From: Brachybacterium sp042666875
GTDB lineage: Bacteria; Actinomycetota; Actinomycetes; Actinomycetales; Dermabacteraceae
Direction: 5' to 3'
DNA: 64,000 nt
Assembly (NCBI RefSeq): GCF_042666875.1
Contig: NZ_JBHTCX010000007.1
Span: forward strand, 285,543-349,542
The notes under the pieces: generated by a model
Databases searched by the model: none
What the model was told of the DNA's origin: nothing
What the model saw: the letters and a program-made list of their open reading frames with translations, nothing else
Translations under genes and position numbers: made by a program
Part shown: positions 1 to 8,666 of the stretch, piece after piece
Layout of the letters: every line of letters starts with the position of its first letter
Numbering within the stretch: the stretch's first letter is position 1

Positions 1-2
1 AC

Positions 3-773
3 GCCGAGCGCGCCCGCGACTTCGACCATTTTCTGGGCGGGCCGGCCACGGATCTCGTCCACCCCGGCGTGCTGCACGTCCTCGCCTTCCCGCTCTCCCT
101 CGCCCTGATGGCCCGGCGCGACTTCCCCTTCGCGCTGCTGGGCCTGGTCCATCTGCGCAACCAGGTCCTCCAGCACCGTCCGGTGCGGGTCGGGGAGCTG
201 GTGGACGTCGAGTGCCGGGTCAGGGACCTGCGGCCCCACCGCAAGGGCCGCACGTTCGAGGCCGTCTCCACCATCCTCGGCCAGGACGGCGAGATCATCG
301 CCACGGACGTCTCGACGTACCTGGCCAAGGGCGACGGCGCGGCGGACGGCGACCGCGACCAGGGCGGCGGGAGCTCCGGCGAACCCACCGCGCGCCGGGA
401 CTTCGAGCCGCCGCCGCCGACCGGGCGCTGGCGGCTGCCGGCAGACACCGGTCGCCGCTACGCCGCGGTCTCCGGTGACGTCAACCCGATCCATCTCTCG
501 GCCCTCAGCGCCCGGGCGTTCGGCTTCCCGCGGGCGATCGCGCACGGGATGTACACCGCCTCGCGTGCCTTCACCGAATCACGCGTGGACCTCTCCCGCC
601 CGCTGCGCTGGGACGTCTCCTTCGACGCGCCCGTTACCCTGCCGGGCACCGTGCTGGTGGCCTATGAGGATCACGACGAGAGCGGCTCGGTCCGCTGCGT
701 GGGCTGGCGCGCGGCGTCCTCGGGGAAGGGGCCGCGCCGCTGCTTCGAGGTGGAGGTCACGACGCTGGGCTGA
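3..773 (+). CDS. MaoC-like acyl dehydratase, 5' end cut off
   Basis: MaoC/hotdog-family enzyme, a group that hydrates or dehydrates acyl thioesters. The frame is open from base 3 with no start codon, so the N terminus lies left of the window; 256 residues are visible. The C-terminal hotdog carries the family signature at about bases 459-551 (YAAVSGDVNPIH, then IAHGM), including the Asp and His that form the hydratase catalytic pair. The N-terminal half looks like a second, degenerate hotdog joined by a Gly/Asp-rich linker, a common two-domain layout. It converges on the nucleoside hydrolase with 18 bp between stops. The substrate cannot be told from the sequence. Confidence 0.85.
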   Translation, partial: AERARDFDHFLGGPATDLVHPGVLHVLAFPLSLALMARRDFPFALLGLVHLRNQVLQHRPVRVGELVDVECRVRDLRPHRKGRTFEAVSTILGQDGEIIATDVSTYLAKGDGAADGDRDQGGGSSGEPTARRDFEPPPPTGRWRLPADTGRRYAAVSGDVNPIHLSALSARAFGFPRAIAHGMYTASRAFTESRVDLSRPLRWDVSFDAPVTLPGTVLVAYEDHDESGSVRCVGWRAASSGKGPRRCFEVEVTTLG

Positions 774-791
774 GCGTCCCGTCCCCGCCGC

Positions 792-1769
792 TCAGAGCGA
801 CCGGTTCCCGCCGCTCAGTGCGTCCTGCAGCATCTGTAGCAGGTGGTCGATGAACTCCTCGGGACGCACGTCCGTCAGCACGTCCACGTTCGGTGCGCGT
901 CCCCACCGACCCAGCTCGTCGCCGACGGTCTGCCCCCTGGTCAGCATGCCGGTCAGCTCCACATCCACCGCCAGCGGTCTCGTGCGCGCGAAGCCGCCGG
1001 TGACCGCATGAGCGGCCACCAGTGGGTCGTGGACGTGCGCCATCCAGCCGAACCCGTCGGCCTGATGGAACTCGAAGTACCAGCGCAGCGCGTCCACCAG
1101 GATCGTGGCCACCGGGTGACCGGTGCGGTCGGCGGTCCCCTGGAGCCGGCTGAGGGTCGCGGAGGTGAAACGGACCGTCTCCGTGGCCTCGAGGGAGCCC
1201 AGCACCGGCCGTTGCGGGGCGCCGGTGAACGCCGCGAGCACCTGCTGTGCGGCCTCGGGATCCACGGCGATGTTCCACTCGCTGGTCGGGCCGGTATTGC
1301 CGCGATGATTGATGGCCCCGCCCATGATGTGCAGCCTCCGCAGCAGACGGGGCAGCTCCGGGTCCAGTTCCAGGGCGAGGGCGAGGTTCGTGTGCGGGCC
1401 GAGCACCAGGCCGACGAGCTCGCCCGGATGCGCCCGCGCCGTCTCGACCCACAGCTGCGCGCCCTCGCGCGGGTCGCCGCTGGTCGTCGGCTCCGGCAGA
1501 TGCGCATGGCCGAGTCCCTGGGGGCCGTGGGTGTCGTCGGCCGTCATCAGGTCGGCGGTTAGCGGGGCGGCCGCCCCACGGGAGACCGGGGCGTCGATGC
1601 CGAGCAGCTCGGCCAGGACCAGGTTGTTGCGGTGGACGGCCGCGACCTCGACGTTGCCGGCGCTCGAGACGACCCCCGCGATCCGGACGTCGGGATGGCC
1701 GGCGAGGTAGGTCAGGGCGATCGCGTCGTCGATCCCGGTGTCGCAGTCGACGAGGACGGGGAGAGTCAT
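792..1769 (-). CDS. Nucleoside hydrolase, IunH/RihB family
   Basis: Predicted to split ribonucleosides into base and ribose in purine/pyrimidine salvage. The 325-residue length fits the family. The N-terminal calcium-binding motif is intact (LVDCDTGIDDA, residues 6-16, with D8, D10, D14 and D15), and a late conserved Asp is present in the motif HVHDPLVAAHAV. The ATG at 1769 is preceded by a -10 hexamer at 1776-1781 and no Shine-Dalgarno sequence, so the mRNA is probably leaderless. It diverges from the pirin gene across 92 bp that holds both promoters. Whether it prefers purine or pyrimidine nucleosides cannot be said. Confidence 0.9.
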   Translation of the reverse strand: MTLPVLVDCDTGIDDAIALTYLAGHPDVRIAGVVSSAGNVEVAAVHRNNLVLAELLGIDAPVSRGAAAPLTADLMTADDTHGPQGLGHAHLPEPTTSGDPREGAQLWVETARAHPGELVGLVLGPHTNLALALELDPELPRLLRRLHIMGGAINHRGNTGPTSEWNIAVDPEAAQQVLAAFTGAPQRPVLGSLEATETVRFTSATLSRLQGTADRTGHPVATILVDALRWYFEFHQADGFGWMAHVHDPLVAAHAVTGGFARTRPLAVDVELTGMLTRGQTVGDELGRWGRAPNVDVLTDVRPEEFIDHLLQMLQDALSGGNRSL

Positions 1770-1775
1770 GGCCTC

Positions 1776-1781
1776 AGCGTA
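1776..1781 (-). promoter_or_regulatory. -10 element of the nucleoside hydrolase gene
   Basis: TACGCT on the minus strand ends 6 bases before the ATG, which places the predicted transcription start at or next to the start codon. No clear -35 is visible. Confidence 0.45.
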
Positions 1782-1849
1782 CGGACCCCGGCACGGGGAG
1801 CACCGTCAGGGACCGGATCGGGCCGGGCTCTGTTCGGGCTCCGCCCGCC

Positions 1850-1855
1850 TAGACT
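1850..1855 (+). promoter_or_regulatory. -10 element of the pirin gene
   Basis: TAGACT ends 6 bases before the ATG at 1862 and there is no ribosome-binding site, which fits a leaderless mRNA. Confidence 0.45.
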
Positions 1856-1861
1856 CGACCC

Positions 1862-2908
1862 ATGAGCCCGCTGACCGACTTCCTCCTGCTCAGCCCACGG
1901 GAGGTCCCCCTGGGCGGGCCGCGGGGGATGAGCGTGCACCGCACCCTGCCCGCGAAGGAGACCTCGCTGATCGGCGCATGGTGCTTCGCCGACCACTTCG
2001 GGCCCGACGACGTCTCCACCGGCGGCGGCATGCAGGTGGCGCGGCATCCGCATACGGGGCTGGCGACCGTGTCGTGGCTGTTCGAGGGCGCGATCACGCA
2101 TCGGGACTCGATCGGCAGCCACGCCTTGGTGCGCCCCGGCGACGTCGACATGATGGCCGCCGGAGCGGGCATCACCCACTCGGAGTTCTCCACCAACGAC
2201 ACCACCGTCCTGCACGGCGTCCAGCTCTGGTACGCCCTGCCCGAACGCACCCGCTTCACCACCCGCGAGTTCGCGATGCACACCCCCGCCCCGCGCGCCA
2301 CCGACACGGCTCGGATACGGGTGGGCATGGGGCGCCTGCGAGCGGTGGACGAGGCCGGCGACGTGCTCGAGGACCACAGCCCGCTGAGGACCGACACCGA
2401 GCTGTCGATGGCGCAGATCGATCTGGGCGCCGGCGCGTCCCTGCGCCTCGACCTCGAGCCCGGCCACGAGCACGGCGTGCTCGTCGACCGCGGCCGGGCG
2501 CTGCTGCGCACCGGGGCGCGCTCCCTCGACGCGGGCCGCGGCGAGCTCGCGGTGCTGCCCGACGGCGCCGATCACCTGGAGCTCCGCGCCGACGACGGGG
2601 AGGACCTCCGCGTGATGCTGCTCGGCGGTGAGCCGCTGGGGGAGGACATCATCATGTGGTCGAACTTCGTGGGCCGCACCCATGAGGAGATCGAGCAGTT
2701 CCGCGCCCGCTACCAGGCCGAGATCGGCGTCGAGCTCGGTCTGGAGGACGCCCCGATCGCCGGCATCGCCCGTGAGCGCGGCGGCCTCGGCGCCGAGGAC
2801 GAGCAGTTCGGCCCCTTCGCCCCGCACACCCCACCGGCCATCCCGGCCCCACAGCTGCCGAACGGTCGCCTGCGTTCCCGCGGGCGAGCCGGCCGCCCCA
2901 CCGCATGA
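1862..2908 (+). CDS. Pirin family protein
   Basis: Double-cupin pirin of 348 residues. The four metal-binding positions of pirins are recognisable in the N-terminal cupin: H62 and H64 in RHPHTG, H106 and E108 in GITHSEF, followed by the typical TNDTTVLHGVQLWYAL stretch. Bacterial pirins have been described as quercetin dioxygenases or as partners that modulate central metabolism; the role here is unknown. The C-terminal 50 residues are a low-complexity Pro/Arg-rich tail. The stop overlaps the start of the methyltransferase gene by 4 bp, so the two are probably co-transcribed and translationally coupled. Confidence 0.88.
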   Translation: MSPLTDFLLLSPREVPLGGPRGMSVHRTLPAKETSLIGAWCFADHFGPDDVSTGGGMQVARHPHTGLATVSWLFEGAITHRDSIGSHALVRPGDVDMMAAGAGITHSEFSTNDTTVLHGVQLWYALPERTRFTTREFAMHTPAPRATDTARIRVGMGRLRAVDEAGDVLEDHSPLRTDTELSMAQIDLGAGASLRLDLEPGHEHGVLVDRGRALLRTGARSLDAGRGELAVLPDGADHLELRADDGEDLRVMLLGGEPLGEDIIMWSNFVGRTHEEIEQFRARYQAEIGVELGLEDAPIAGIARERGGLGAEDEQFGPFAPHTPPAIPAPQLPNGRLRSRGRAGRPTA

Positions 2909-4179
2909 CGGAGCACCCCATGACACATCCCGACCCCGACCACGGCGGATCCCGTGCCGACGTGAGCACGCCTGCTCCCGCTGATCGGCCCGCCCCGGCT
3001 GATCGGCCCGCCCCGGCCGCCTCCGGCGGCCCCGACCAGACCGACCGGGTGATCCTGCGGACGGCGGCCGACGAGCAGGGGCTCTCCGGTCCCGGCCCCG
3101 TGCTCGTCCTCGACGACGCCACGGGAGAGCTCACCGCGGCGGCGCTCGCCGAGCACGCCGAAGCGGCTGCCGACGGCTCGGCGCCGGTGATCTCCTGGGC
3201 CGGCTCGTACGCGACGACCGACGCCCTCCGCCGCCGGTTCCGCGACGAGATCGCCGCGGGCCGTCTCCAGGTCCCCGGCGGCGACCGCCCGATCCCGGTC
3301 GCCGACGTGGCGGTCTCGGCCCGGCCCCGCCTGGCCCTGATGCGACTGCCGAAGGCTCTGGCCGACCTCGAGCATCGCTGCCGGGACCTCGCCGGGGCCG
3401 GCGAGGTCACGCTGGTCGCCGGGGGCCGCGTCAAGCACATGACCCGCAGCCAGAACGAGGTGCTCGCCCGCGTCTTCGCCGAGGTCCACGCCTCGCGGGG
3501 CCTGGGGAAGTCCCGGACTCTGGTCGCGTCCTCTCCCCGCGAGCACATCGAACCGGCCGCGACGGCGACCGGCATCGCGCGGGTCCGGGTGCGCGGCCAG
3601 GAGCGCGACCTCGCGGTGCGCGGCATCGGGGGAGTGTTCGGCGGGGCCTCGGCCGATGCCGGCAGCCTGCTGCTGCTCGAGGCCCTGGACCGCAGCCTGC
3701 CGGGAGCGACGGGCCCAGCCGGGGAACCCGATGCCGCCGCCACGATCAGCGCGATCGATCTGGGCAGCGGCAACGGGCTGCTGACCGCCTATCTTGCGGC
3801 GGCGCTGCCCGCGGCGCGGGTGCTGGCCAGCGACGACGATGCCGACGCCGTCGCCTCCACGCGGGCGACCCTGGCCGCGAACGGCCTCACTCGGGAGAGC
3901 ATCGCGGTGACCTGGGATGCATCCCTGTCCCGGGTGGCCGACGGCACCGCGGACCTGGTCGTGCTGAACCCGCCGTTCCACGCCGGCACCGCCATCGACG
4001 CCACCCTGGTGCACGGGCTGCTGGATGCGGCGGCACGAGTGCTGCGGCCGGGCGGACAGCTGTGGTTCGTCCACAACTCCTACCTGCGCTATCGGCCGGA
4101 AGTGGAGCAACGCGTCGGGCCGGTGCGTCAGCAGGCCCGCGACCGGCGCTTCACCGTGCTCTCGGCGACGCGCGCCTGA
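2905..4179 (+). CDS. Class I methyltransferase, RsmC/RlmG type
   Basis: SAM-dependent methyltransferase of 424 residues, most like the enzymes that methylate the N2 of guanine in 16S or 23S rRNA. The catalytic domain is C-terminal: SAM motif I IDLGSGNGLLTAY at about residue 284 and the NPPF catalytic motif at about residue 355 (VVLNPPFHAG), the tetrapeptide of N2-guanine methyltransferases. The N-terminal half resembles the degenerate second methyltransferase domain of RsmC/RlmG. The first 45 residues are repetitive (Ala/Pro/Asp) and dispensable-looking; an in-frame ATG 5 codons on is an alternative start. The gene overlaps the pirin gene and converges on purQ with 12 bp between stops. Confidence 0.82.
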   Translation: MTEHPMTHPDPDHGGSRADVSTPAPADRPAPADRPAPAASGGPDQTDRVILRTAADEQGLSGPGPVLVLDDATGELTAAALAEHAEAAADGSAPVISWAGSYATTDALRRRFRDEIAAGRLQVPGGDRPIPVADVAVSARPRLALMRLPKALADLEHRCRDLAGAGEVTLVAGGRVKHMTRSQNEVLARVFAEVHASRGLGKSRTLVASSPREHIEPAATATGIARVRVRGQERDLAVRGIGGVFGGASADAGSLLLLEALDRSLPGATGPAGEPDAAATISAIDLGSGNGLLTAYLAAALPAARVLASDDDADAVASTRATLAANGLTRESIAVTWDASLSRVADGTADLVVLNPPFHAGTAIDATLVHGLLDAAARVLRPGGQLWFVHNSYLRYRPEVEQRVGPVRQQARDRRFTVLSATRA

Positions 4180-4191
4180 GCATCCCCGGTC

Positions 4192-4917
4192 TCAGGCGAC
4201 GAGGCTGCCCAGCACCGAGGTGAACAGGCCCAGCCCGTCGGTGCCGGTGCGGGTGCCCGCTCCGGGCTCGTCGGGCCCGAAGCCGGCCTCGACGGCGTGC
4301 TCGGGGTGCGGCATCAGGCCCACGACGTTGCCCGCGGCATTGGTGATGCCGGCGATGTCGTGGCGGGAGCCGTTGGGGTTGGCCTCGAAACCGGCCGGGC
4401 CGTGGGTGGCGCCGGCGGTGTAGCGGAAGACGACGCGCCCCTCCGCCTCGAGCTCGTCCAGGGTGCGCTCGTCGGCGACGTACTGGCCGTCCTGGTTCTT
4501 CAGCGGGATCCGGATCACCTCGCCCTGCTCGAACGCGCCAGTCCAGGCGGTGCGCGTGTTCTCGACGCGGAGCGGCTGGTCACGGCACAGGAAGGTGCGG
4601 TGGGCGTTCTTGATCATGGCACCGGGCAGCAGGTGGGCCTCGCACAGGACCTGGAAGCCGTTGCAGATGCCCAGGACGGGCATGCCGCCGCGCGCCGCGT
4701 CCACGACACGTTCCATGACGGGGGAGAACCGGCTGATCGCCCCGGCGCGCAGATAGTCGCCGTAGGAGAAGCCCCCGGGCAGCACGACGGCGTCGACCTC
4801 GTGCAGGGAGTCCTCGCCGTGCCAGAGCGCGACGGGCTCGCCGCCGGCCAGGCGCACGGCCCGCAGGGCATCGCGATCATCCAGCGTGCCCGGGAAGGTC
4901 ACCACGCCGACGCGCAT
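4192..4917 (-). CDS. purQ: Phosphoribosylformylglycinamidine synthase, glutaminase subunit PurQ
   Basis: Glutamine amidotransferase subunit of the FGAM synthase complex (purine synthesis step 4), which passes ammonia to PurL. The 241-residue protein has the class I glutaminase triad: nucleophile C85 in VLGICNGFQVL, and H204 and E206 in GLMPHPEHAVE. Its ATG overlaps the purS stop by one base (TGATG), so the two subunits are translationally coupled. The large subunit PurL is not adjacent; the next gene is an unrelated methyltransferase on the other strand. Confidence 0.97.
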   Translation of the reverse strand: MRVGVVTFPGTLDDRDALRAVRLAGGEPVALWHGEDSLHEVDAVVLPGGFSYGDYLRAGAISRFSPVMERVVDAARGGMPVLGICNGFQVLCEAHLLPGAMIKNAHRTFLCRDQPLRVENTRTAWTGAFEQGEVIRIPLKNQDGQYVADERTLDELEAEGRVVFRYTAGATHGPAGFEANPNGSRHDIAGITNAAGNVVGLMPHPEHAVEAGFGPDEPGAGTRTGTDGLGLFTSVLGSLVA

Positions 4918-5192
4918 CAGGCCTGAGCCTCCGCGGCGGTCCGGTCGTCCTCGACCTCGAGGGCGACGACGTCCTCGATCACGGGATTGGACAGCAAGGT
5001 GGTGGCCGCCTCGCGGAGGGAGGCGAGCACCTCATCGGTGACCTCGCCGTCGACCTCGAGCTCGAACCGCTTGCCCTGGCGCACCGAGCTGATGGACGTG
5101 AAGCCCAGCCGCGGCAGGGCGGCGGCGACGGCCTTGCCCTGCGGGTCGAGGATCTCCGGCTTCGGCATGACATGGACTACGACGCGTGGCAT
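4917..5192 (-). CDS. purS: Phosphoribosylformylglycinamidine synthase subunit PurS
   Basis: Small bridging subunit (91 residues) of the three-part PurS-PurQ-PurL FGAM synthase. It has the family pattern MPRVVVHVMPKPEILDPQG at the N terminus, then a beta-rich domain and an acidic tail. The frame stays open far upstream, but AGGAG sits 7 bases before the ATG at 5192 and only one base before an ATG at 5198, so I start at 5192. First gene of a purS-purQ operon. It diverges from the RecQ-like helicase gene across about 190 bp. Confidence 0.95.
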   Translation of the reverse strand: MPRVVVHVMPKPEILDPQGKAVAAALPRLGFTSISSVRQGKRFELEVDGEVTDEVLASLREAATTLLSNPVIEDVVALEVEDDRTAAEAQA

Positions 5193-5383
5193 CGGCATTC
5201 TCCTGGGGACGGCGGCCGCCGTACGGCGGGCGGAGCGGGGGACCGGGGCCTTCCCGTCCGCAGTGCATGCACCGGGACGGGGCGGCGATGCCGGCAGGCA
5301 GCTGGCATCCGGCCCCATCGTCTCCATCGTAGCCGGGTGGGACCTACCGAGCGTCCGGTGCCCGATGCGCGGAGAGGTGAACA

Positions 5384-7096
5384 ATGGCCGCGGTGGCGCG
5401 GAGCGGAGAGGGCGAGATGGCCACAATGACGACGGGGGAGACGATGCAGGAGTCCGAGACGTCGGTGCGGAGCACGGCCCGGGACGTGTTCGGCCTGCAG
5501 GAGCTGCGCGAGGGCCAGGACGAGGCGATGACGGCCGTGGCCGAGGGCCGGGACGTGCTGGCCGTGATGCCGAGCGGGCACGGGAAGTCGGCGATCTACC
5601 AGGTGCCGGCCGTGATGCGGCAGGGCACTGCCCTGGTCATCTCGCCGCTGGTCGCCCTGCAGGCCGACCAGGTCGAGGGCCTCGAGGCCGAGCTCGGTCC
5701 GGGCCGAGCGGTCGCCGTGAACTCCTCGCTGCCGGTCTCAAGGGTCCGAGCAGCGTGGGACGCGCTGGCCGACGGCACGGCCACCTTCCTCTTCCTCGCC
5801 CCGGAGCAGCTCGCCCGGGAGGACACGATCGAGCGCCTGGCCGGCGCCGAGGTCTCCCTGATCGCCGTGGACGAGGCGCACTGCGTCTCGGCGTGGGGCC
5901 ATGACTTCCGGCCCGACTACCTCGCCCTCGGGGAGACGATCCGCCGCCTCGGCCATCCGGCCGTGGTCGCGCTGACTGCGACCGCGTCCCCGGATACGCG
6001 GGCCGACATCATCGACCGGCTCGGCATGGACGATCCGGTCGAGGTGGTCCAGAGCTTCGACCGCCCCAACCTGCACCTCGCCGCGACCCATCACAGCGAC
6101 CCCGACGAGCAGCACCAGGCGGTGCTCGAGCAGGTCGCCTCGCTGCCGGGGACCGGCCTGGTGTACACCGGCACCCGCCGGGACACCGAGACCTGCGCCG
6201 CCGAGCTCGCCGAGCGTGGTCTGACCACCGCGGCGTATCACGCCGGCCGCCGCGCCCGGGACCGTGACGCGATCCACGAGCAGTTTCTCGCCGGAGAGCT
6301 CGACGTGGTGGTGGCGACGTCAGCCTTCGGGATGGGCATCGACAAGCCCGACGTCCGATACGTGGTCCATGCCCAGGTCCCCGGCTCGCTGGACAGCTAC
6401 TACCAGGAGATCGGTCGCGCCGGGCGCGACGGCGAGCCCGCCACCATCCACCTGCACTACCGCCCCGAGGACCTCGGGATGCAGCGCTACTTCGCCGGCG
6501 GCGCCCCCGCCTCCGAGGACGTGCGCACCGTCTTCGCCGCGATCGCGGAGCACGGTCCGATCCGGCCCGCCGCGCTGCGCGAGCACACCGGCCTGTCCGC
6601 ACGCGCCCAGAAGCGCGTCACGAACCTGCTCGAGCACAGCGGCACCATCACCGTGCGCCGGGACGGGCTCCGCGCCCGCAGCGGGATCAGCGCGGATGAG
6701 GCCGAGCGGGCCGCCTCGGACCAGACGGAGACCCGCGAGGCGATCGACGACTCCCGAATCGAACGTATCCGCGCCTACGCCGAAACCACCTCCTGCCGGC
6801 GCCGCGCGCTGCTGACCTACTTCGGGGAGGACGCCGAGGCGTACTGCGGCGCGTGCGACGTCTGCGAGAGCACGGGTGCCGAGGAGCTTCAGGAGGAACA
6901 GGCGCAGCGGCCGGACGATTTCCCGGCCGAGACCGCCGTGGTCCATCGGGAGTTCGGCAGGGGCACGGTGATGGCCGCGGAACCGGACCGTCTGACCGTG
7001 TTCTTCGAGGAGGTCGGCTACCGCGACATCGCCCTCGCCGCCATCCGGGAGGACGAGGGCCTCCTGGACCGCTCCGAGGAGGGAGCGCGCGGCTGA
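5384..7096 (+). CDS. RecQ-like ATP-dependent DNA helicase
   Basis: Superfamily 2 helicase of 570 residues. RecA-like domain 1 has motif I VMPSGHGKSAIYQ (Lys68) and the DEAH box 163-166 followed by CVSAWGHDFR, the RecQ aromatic-rich loop. Domain 2 carries the motif IGRAGRDG, and a zinc-binding four-Cys segment follows at about residues 471-494 (CRRRALLTYFGEDAEAYCGACDVC in outline). There is no HRDC domain; the C terminus is a short beta-rich module. Motif I has Ser-Gly-His where RecQ proteins usually have Thr-Gly-Gly or Thr-Gly-Ser. The likely role is unwinding recombination or repair intermediates. Start: a GAGAGGTGA-like site precedes the ATG; a second ATG lies 11 codons on. Confidence 0.88.
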   Translation: MAAVARSGEGEMATMTTGETMQESETSVRSTARDVFGLQELREGQDEAMTAVAEGRDVLAVMPSGHGKSAIYQVPAVMRQGTALVISPLVALQADQVEGLEAELGPGRAVAVNSSLPVSRVRAAWDALADGTATFLFLAPEQLAREDTIERLAGAEVSLIAVDEAHCVSAWGHDFRPDYLALGETIRRLGHPAVVALTATASPDTRADIIDRLGMDDPVEVVQSFDRPNLHLAATHHSDPDEQHQAVLEQVASLPGTGLVYTGTRRDTETCAAELAERGLTTAAYHAGRRARDRDAIHEQFLAGELDVVVATSAFGMGIDKPDVRYVVHAQVPGSLDSYYQEIGRAGRDGEPATIHLHYRPEDLGMQRYFAGGAPASEDVRTVFAAIAEHGPIRPAALREHTGLSARAQKRVTNLLEHSGTITVRRDGLRARSGISADEAERAASDQTETREAIDDSRIERIRAYAETTSCRRRALLTYFGEDAEAYCGACDVCESTGAEELQEEQAQRPDDFPAETAVVHREFGRGTVMAAEPDRLTVFFEEVGYRDIALAAIREDEGLLDRSEEGARG

Positions 7097-7244
7097 GGGA
7101 GCGCGCGGCCGATGCCCCGGGCCCGGTCGAACGGGTCCGCCGTCGGCCCGACGGGAGCGCCGCGATCTCGCCCGGCCCCTGTGCACGGCCCGCGTGCGGC
7201 GTTAGATTCGGGGGGTCCGAGGACCCTGATGCCGGGAGGCAGCG

Positions 7245-7970
7245 ATGAAGATCCGTCACCTCGTCCACTCGTGCCTGCTCATCGACGTCGCGGGACGCAC
7301 GGTGCTGGTCGATCCGGGCGGCTTCAGCGGTGAGGCCGTCCGGGGGCTGGAGGCCGACCTGCTGTCGAGGATCGACGCGGTCGCCATCACCCACCAGCAC
7401 CCCGATCATGTCGACCGCCGACTGCTCGCGGAGGTCCTCTCCCACGCCTCCGAGGCGATCGTGATCGCCGAGCCCGCGACCGCGAAGCAGCTCGCCGAAC
7501 CCGCCGAGGGCGCCCCGGCGGTCGAGGCGGAGAAGGTGCTGGCGCTGAGCGCCGGTACCGCGCACGAGTTCGGGCCCGTCGGTGACCACGCCTCGCTGCG
7601 CGTCCAGGCCGTCGGCGGCGATCACGCGATCATCCACCCCGACATCCCGCGGGTGGGCAACACCGGTCTCGTGCTCACCGCCGACGGCGAGCCGCGTCTG
7701 GGCATCACCGGCGACTCCCTGGAGCCCGTCCAGGAGTTCCACGGCATCGACGCGCTGGCCTTCGCGGTCGTCGCGCCGTGGTCGAAGATAGCCGAGACCA
7801 TCGATTTCCTGCGCGCCGTGCGCCCACGGCTCGCGCTGCCCGTCCACGACGCCGTGGCCAGCGACGTCGGCCGGCCCATCTACCTGCGCCAGTCCTCGAA
7901 TCTCGCGCCCGAGGGCACCGAGGTGCGCGACTGGCCCGAGGACGGTGTGGTCGAGGTTCCCGCGAGCTGA
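7245..7970 (+). CDS. MBL-fold metallo-hydrolase, UlaG-like
   Basis: Metallo-beta-lactamase-fold hydrolase of 241 residues. The metal-binding motif HxHxDH is present at residues 50-55 (ITHQHPDHVD), and the GITGDS motif in the second half supplies the next metal Asp. It opens with MKIRHLVHSCLLID, typical of the small UlaG/YtnP-like members. A GGGAGG sequence sits before the ATG. It lies between the RecQ-like helicase and the isoaspartyl methyltransferase-like gene on the same strand, with 39 bp to the latter. The substrate is unknown. Confidence 0.85.
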   Translation: MKIRHLVHSCLLIDVAGRTVLVDPGGFSGEAVRGLEADLLSRIDAVAITHQHPDHVDRRLLAEVLSHASEAIVIAEPATAKQLAEPAEGAPAVEAEKVLALSAGTAHEFGPVGDHASLRVQAVGGDHAIIHPDIPRVGNTGLVLTADGEPRLGITGDSLEPVQEFHGIDALAFAVVAPWSKIAETIDFLRAVRPRLALPVHDAVASDVGRPIYLRQSSNLAPEGTEVRDWPEDGVVEVPAS

Positions 7971-8009
7971 GGGCGCTCGCGTGATCCGTATCCATCAGGA
8001 GGGAACGTC

Positions 8010-8663
8010 ATGACACCCGACGACGACACCGGCACGGACGGCGCGGAGGCGATGGACGGCATGGAGGGCCTGGGCCGAGCAGATACCGGCGGTCGACGGG
8101 ATCGCGTGGACGAGGCGTTCGAGGCCGTGCCGCGCGTCCCCTTCCTCCCCGAGGAGCTGCGCGGGTTCGCCGGTCAGGACGCGCCGCTGCCGATCGGCCA
8201 CGGCCAGACGAACTCCCAGCCCTACACGGTGGCGGCCATGCTCCGGCTGCTCGATGTGCGTCCCGGTCACCGCGTGCTCGACCTCGGTGCCGGGTCGGGC
8301 TGGACCACGGCGCTGCTCGCGCACCTGGTCGGCGGCGAGGGGCGCGTGATCGGGGTCGAGCGCCAGGAGGGTCTCATCGAACCGGCCCGGCGCGCCCTCG
8401 CCGAGGCGGCCCCGGAGGGCGAGGCGGAGATCCGCCCGGCCCGCCCCGGCGTGCTCGGCGCACCGGAGGACGGTCGGTTCGATCGCATCCTGGTCTCCGC
8501 CGAGGCGCAGGAGGTCCCACCGGCCCTGCTCGAGCAGCTGGCCGATCACGGCGTGATGGTGATCCCGGTGCGAACGACGATGCATCGCCTCGAGAAGCGC
8601 GGCGAGGACGTGCTGGACACCGAGCACGGCGGCTTCCGGTTCGTCCCGCTGGTCGAGGACTGA
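8010..8663 (+). CDS. Protein-L-isoaspartate O-methyltransferase-like protein
   Basis: Predicted to methylate isoaspartyl residues in damaged proteins using SAM. The 217-residue protein has the PCMT substrate motif GQTNSQPYT (residues 65-73) and SAM motif I VLDLGAGSGWTT (89-100). GQTNSQP differs from the usual GQTISQP at one position. The first 35 residues are an unconserved acidic extension. An AGGAGGGA site precedes the ATG. Its stop is only 3 bp from the convergent purC stop, so the two transcripts must overlap at their 3' ends. Confidence 0.82.
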   Translation: MTPDDDTGTDGAEAMDGMEGLGRADTGGRRDRVDEAFEAVPRVPFLPEELRGFAGQDAPLPIGHGQTNSQPYTVAAMLRLLDVRPGHRVLDLGAGSGWTTALLAHLVGGEGRVIGVERQEGLIEPARRALAEAAPEGEAEIRPARPGVLGAPEDGRFDRILVSAEAQEVPPALLEQLADHGVMVIPVRTTMHRLEKRGEDVLDTEHGGFRFVPLVED

Positions 8664-8666
8664 CCC

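Noticed and set aside
4917..5426. 169-residue PurS with long N-terminal extension
   Set aside because: The extension is Pro/Arg-rich without homology, and AGGAG is correctly spaced only for the ATG at 5192.
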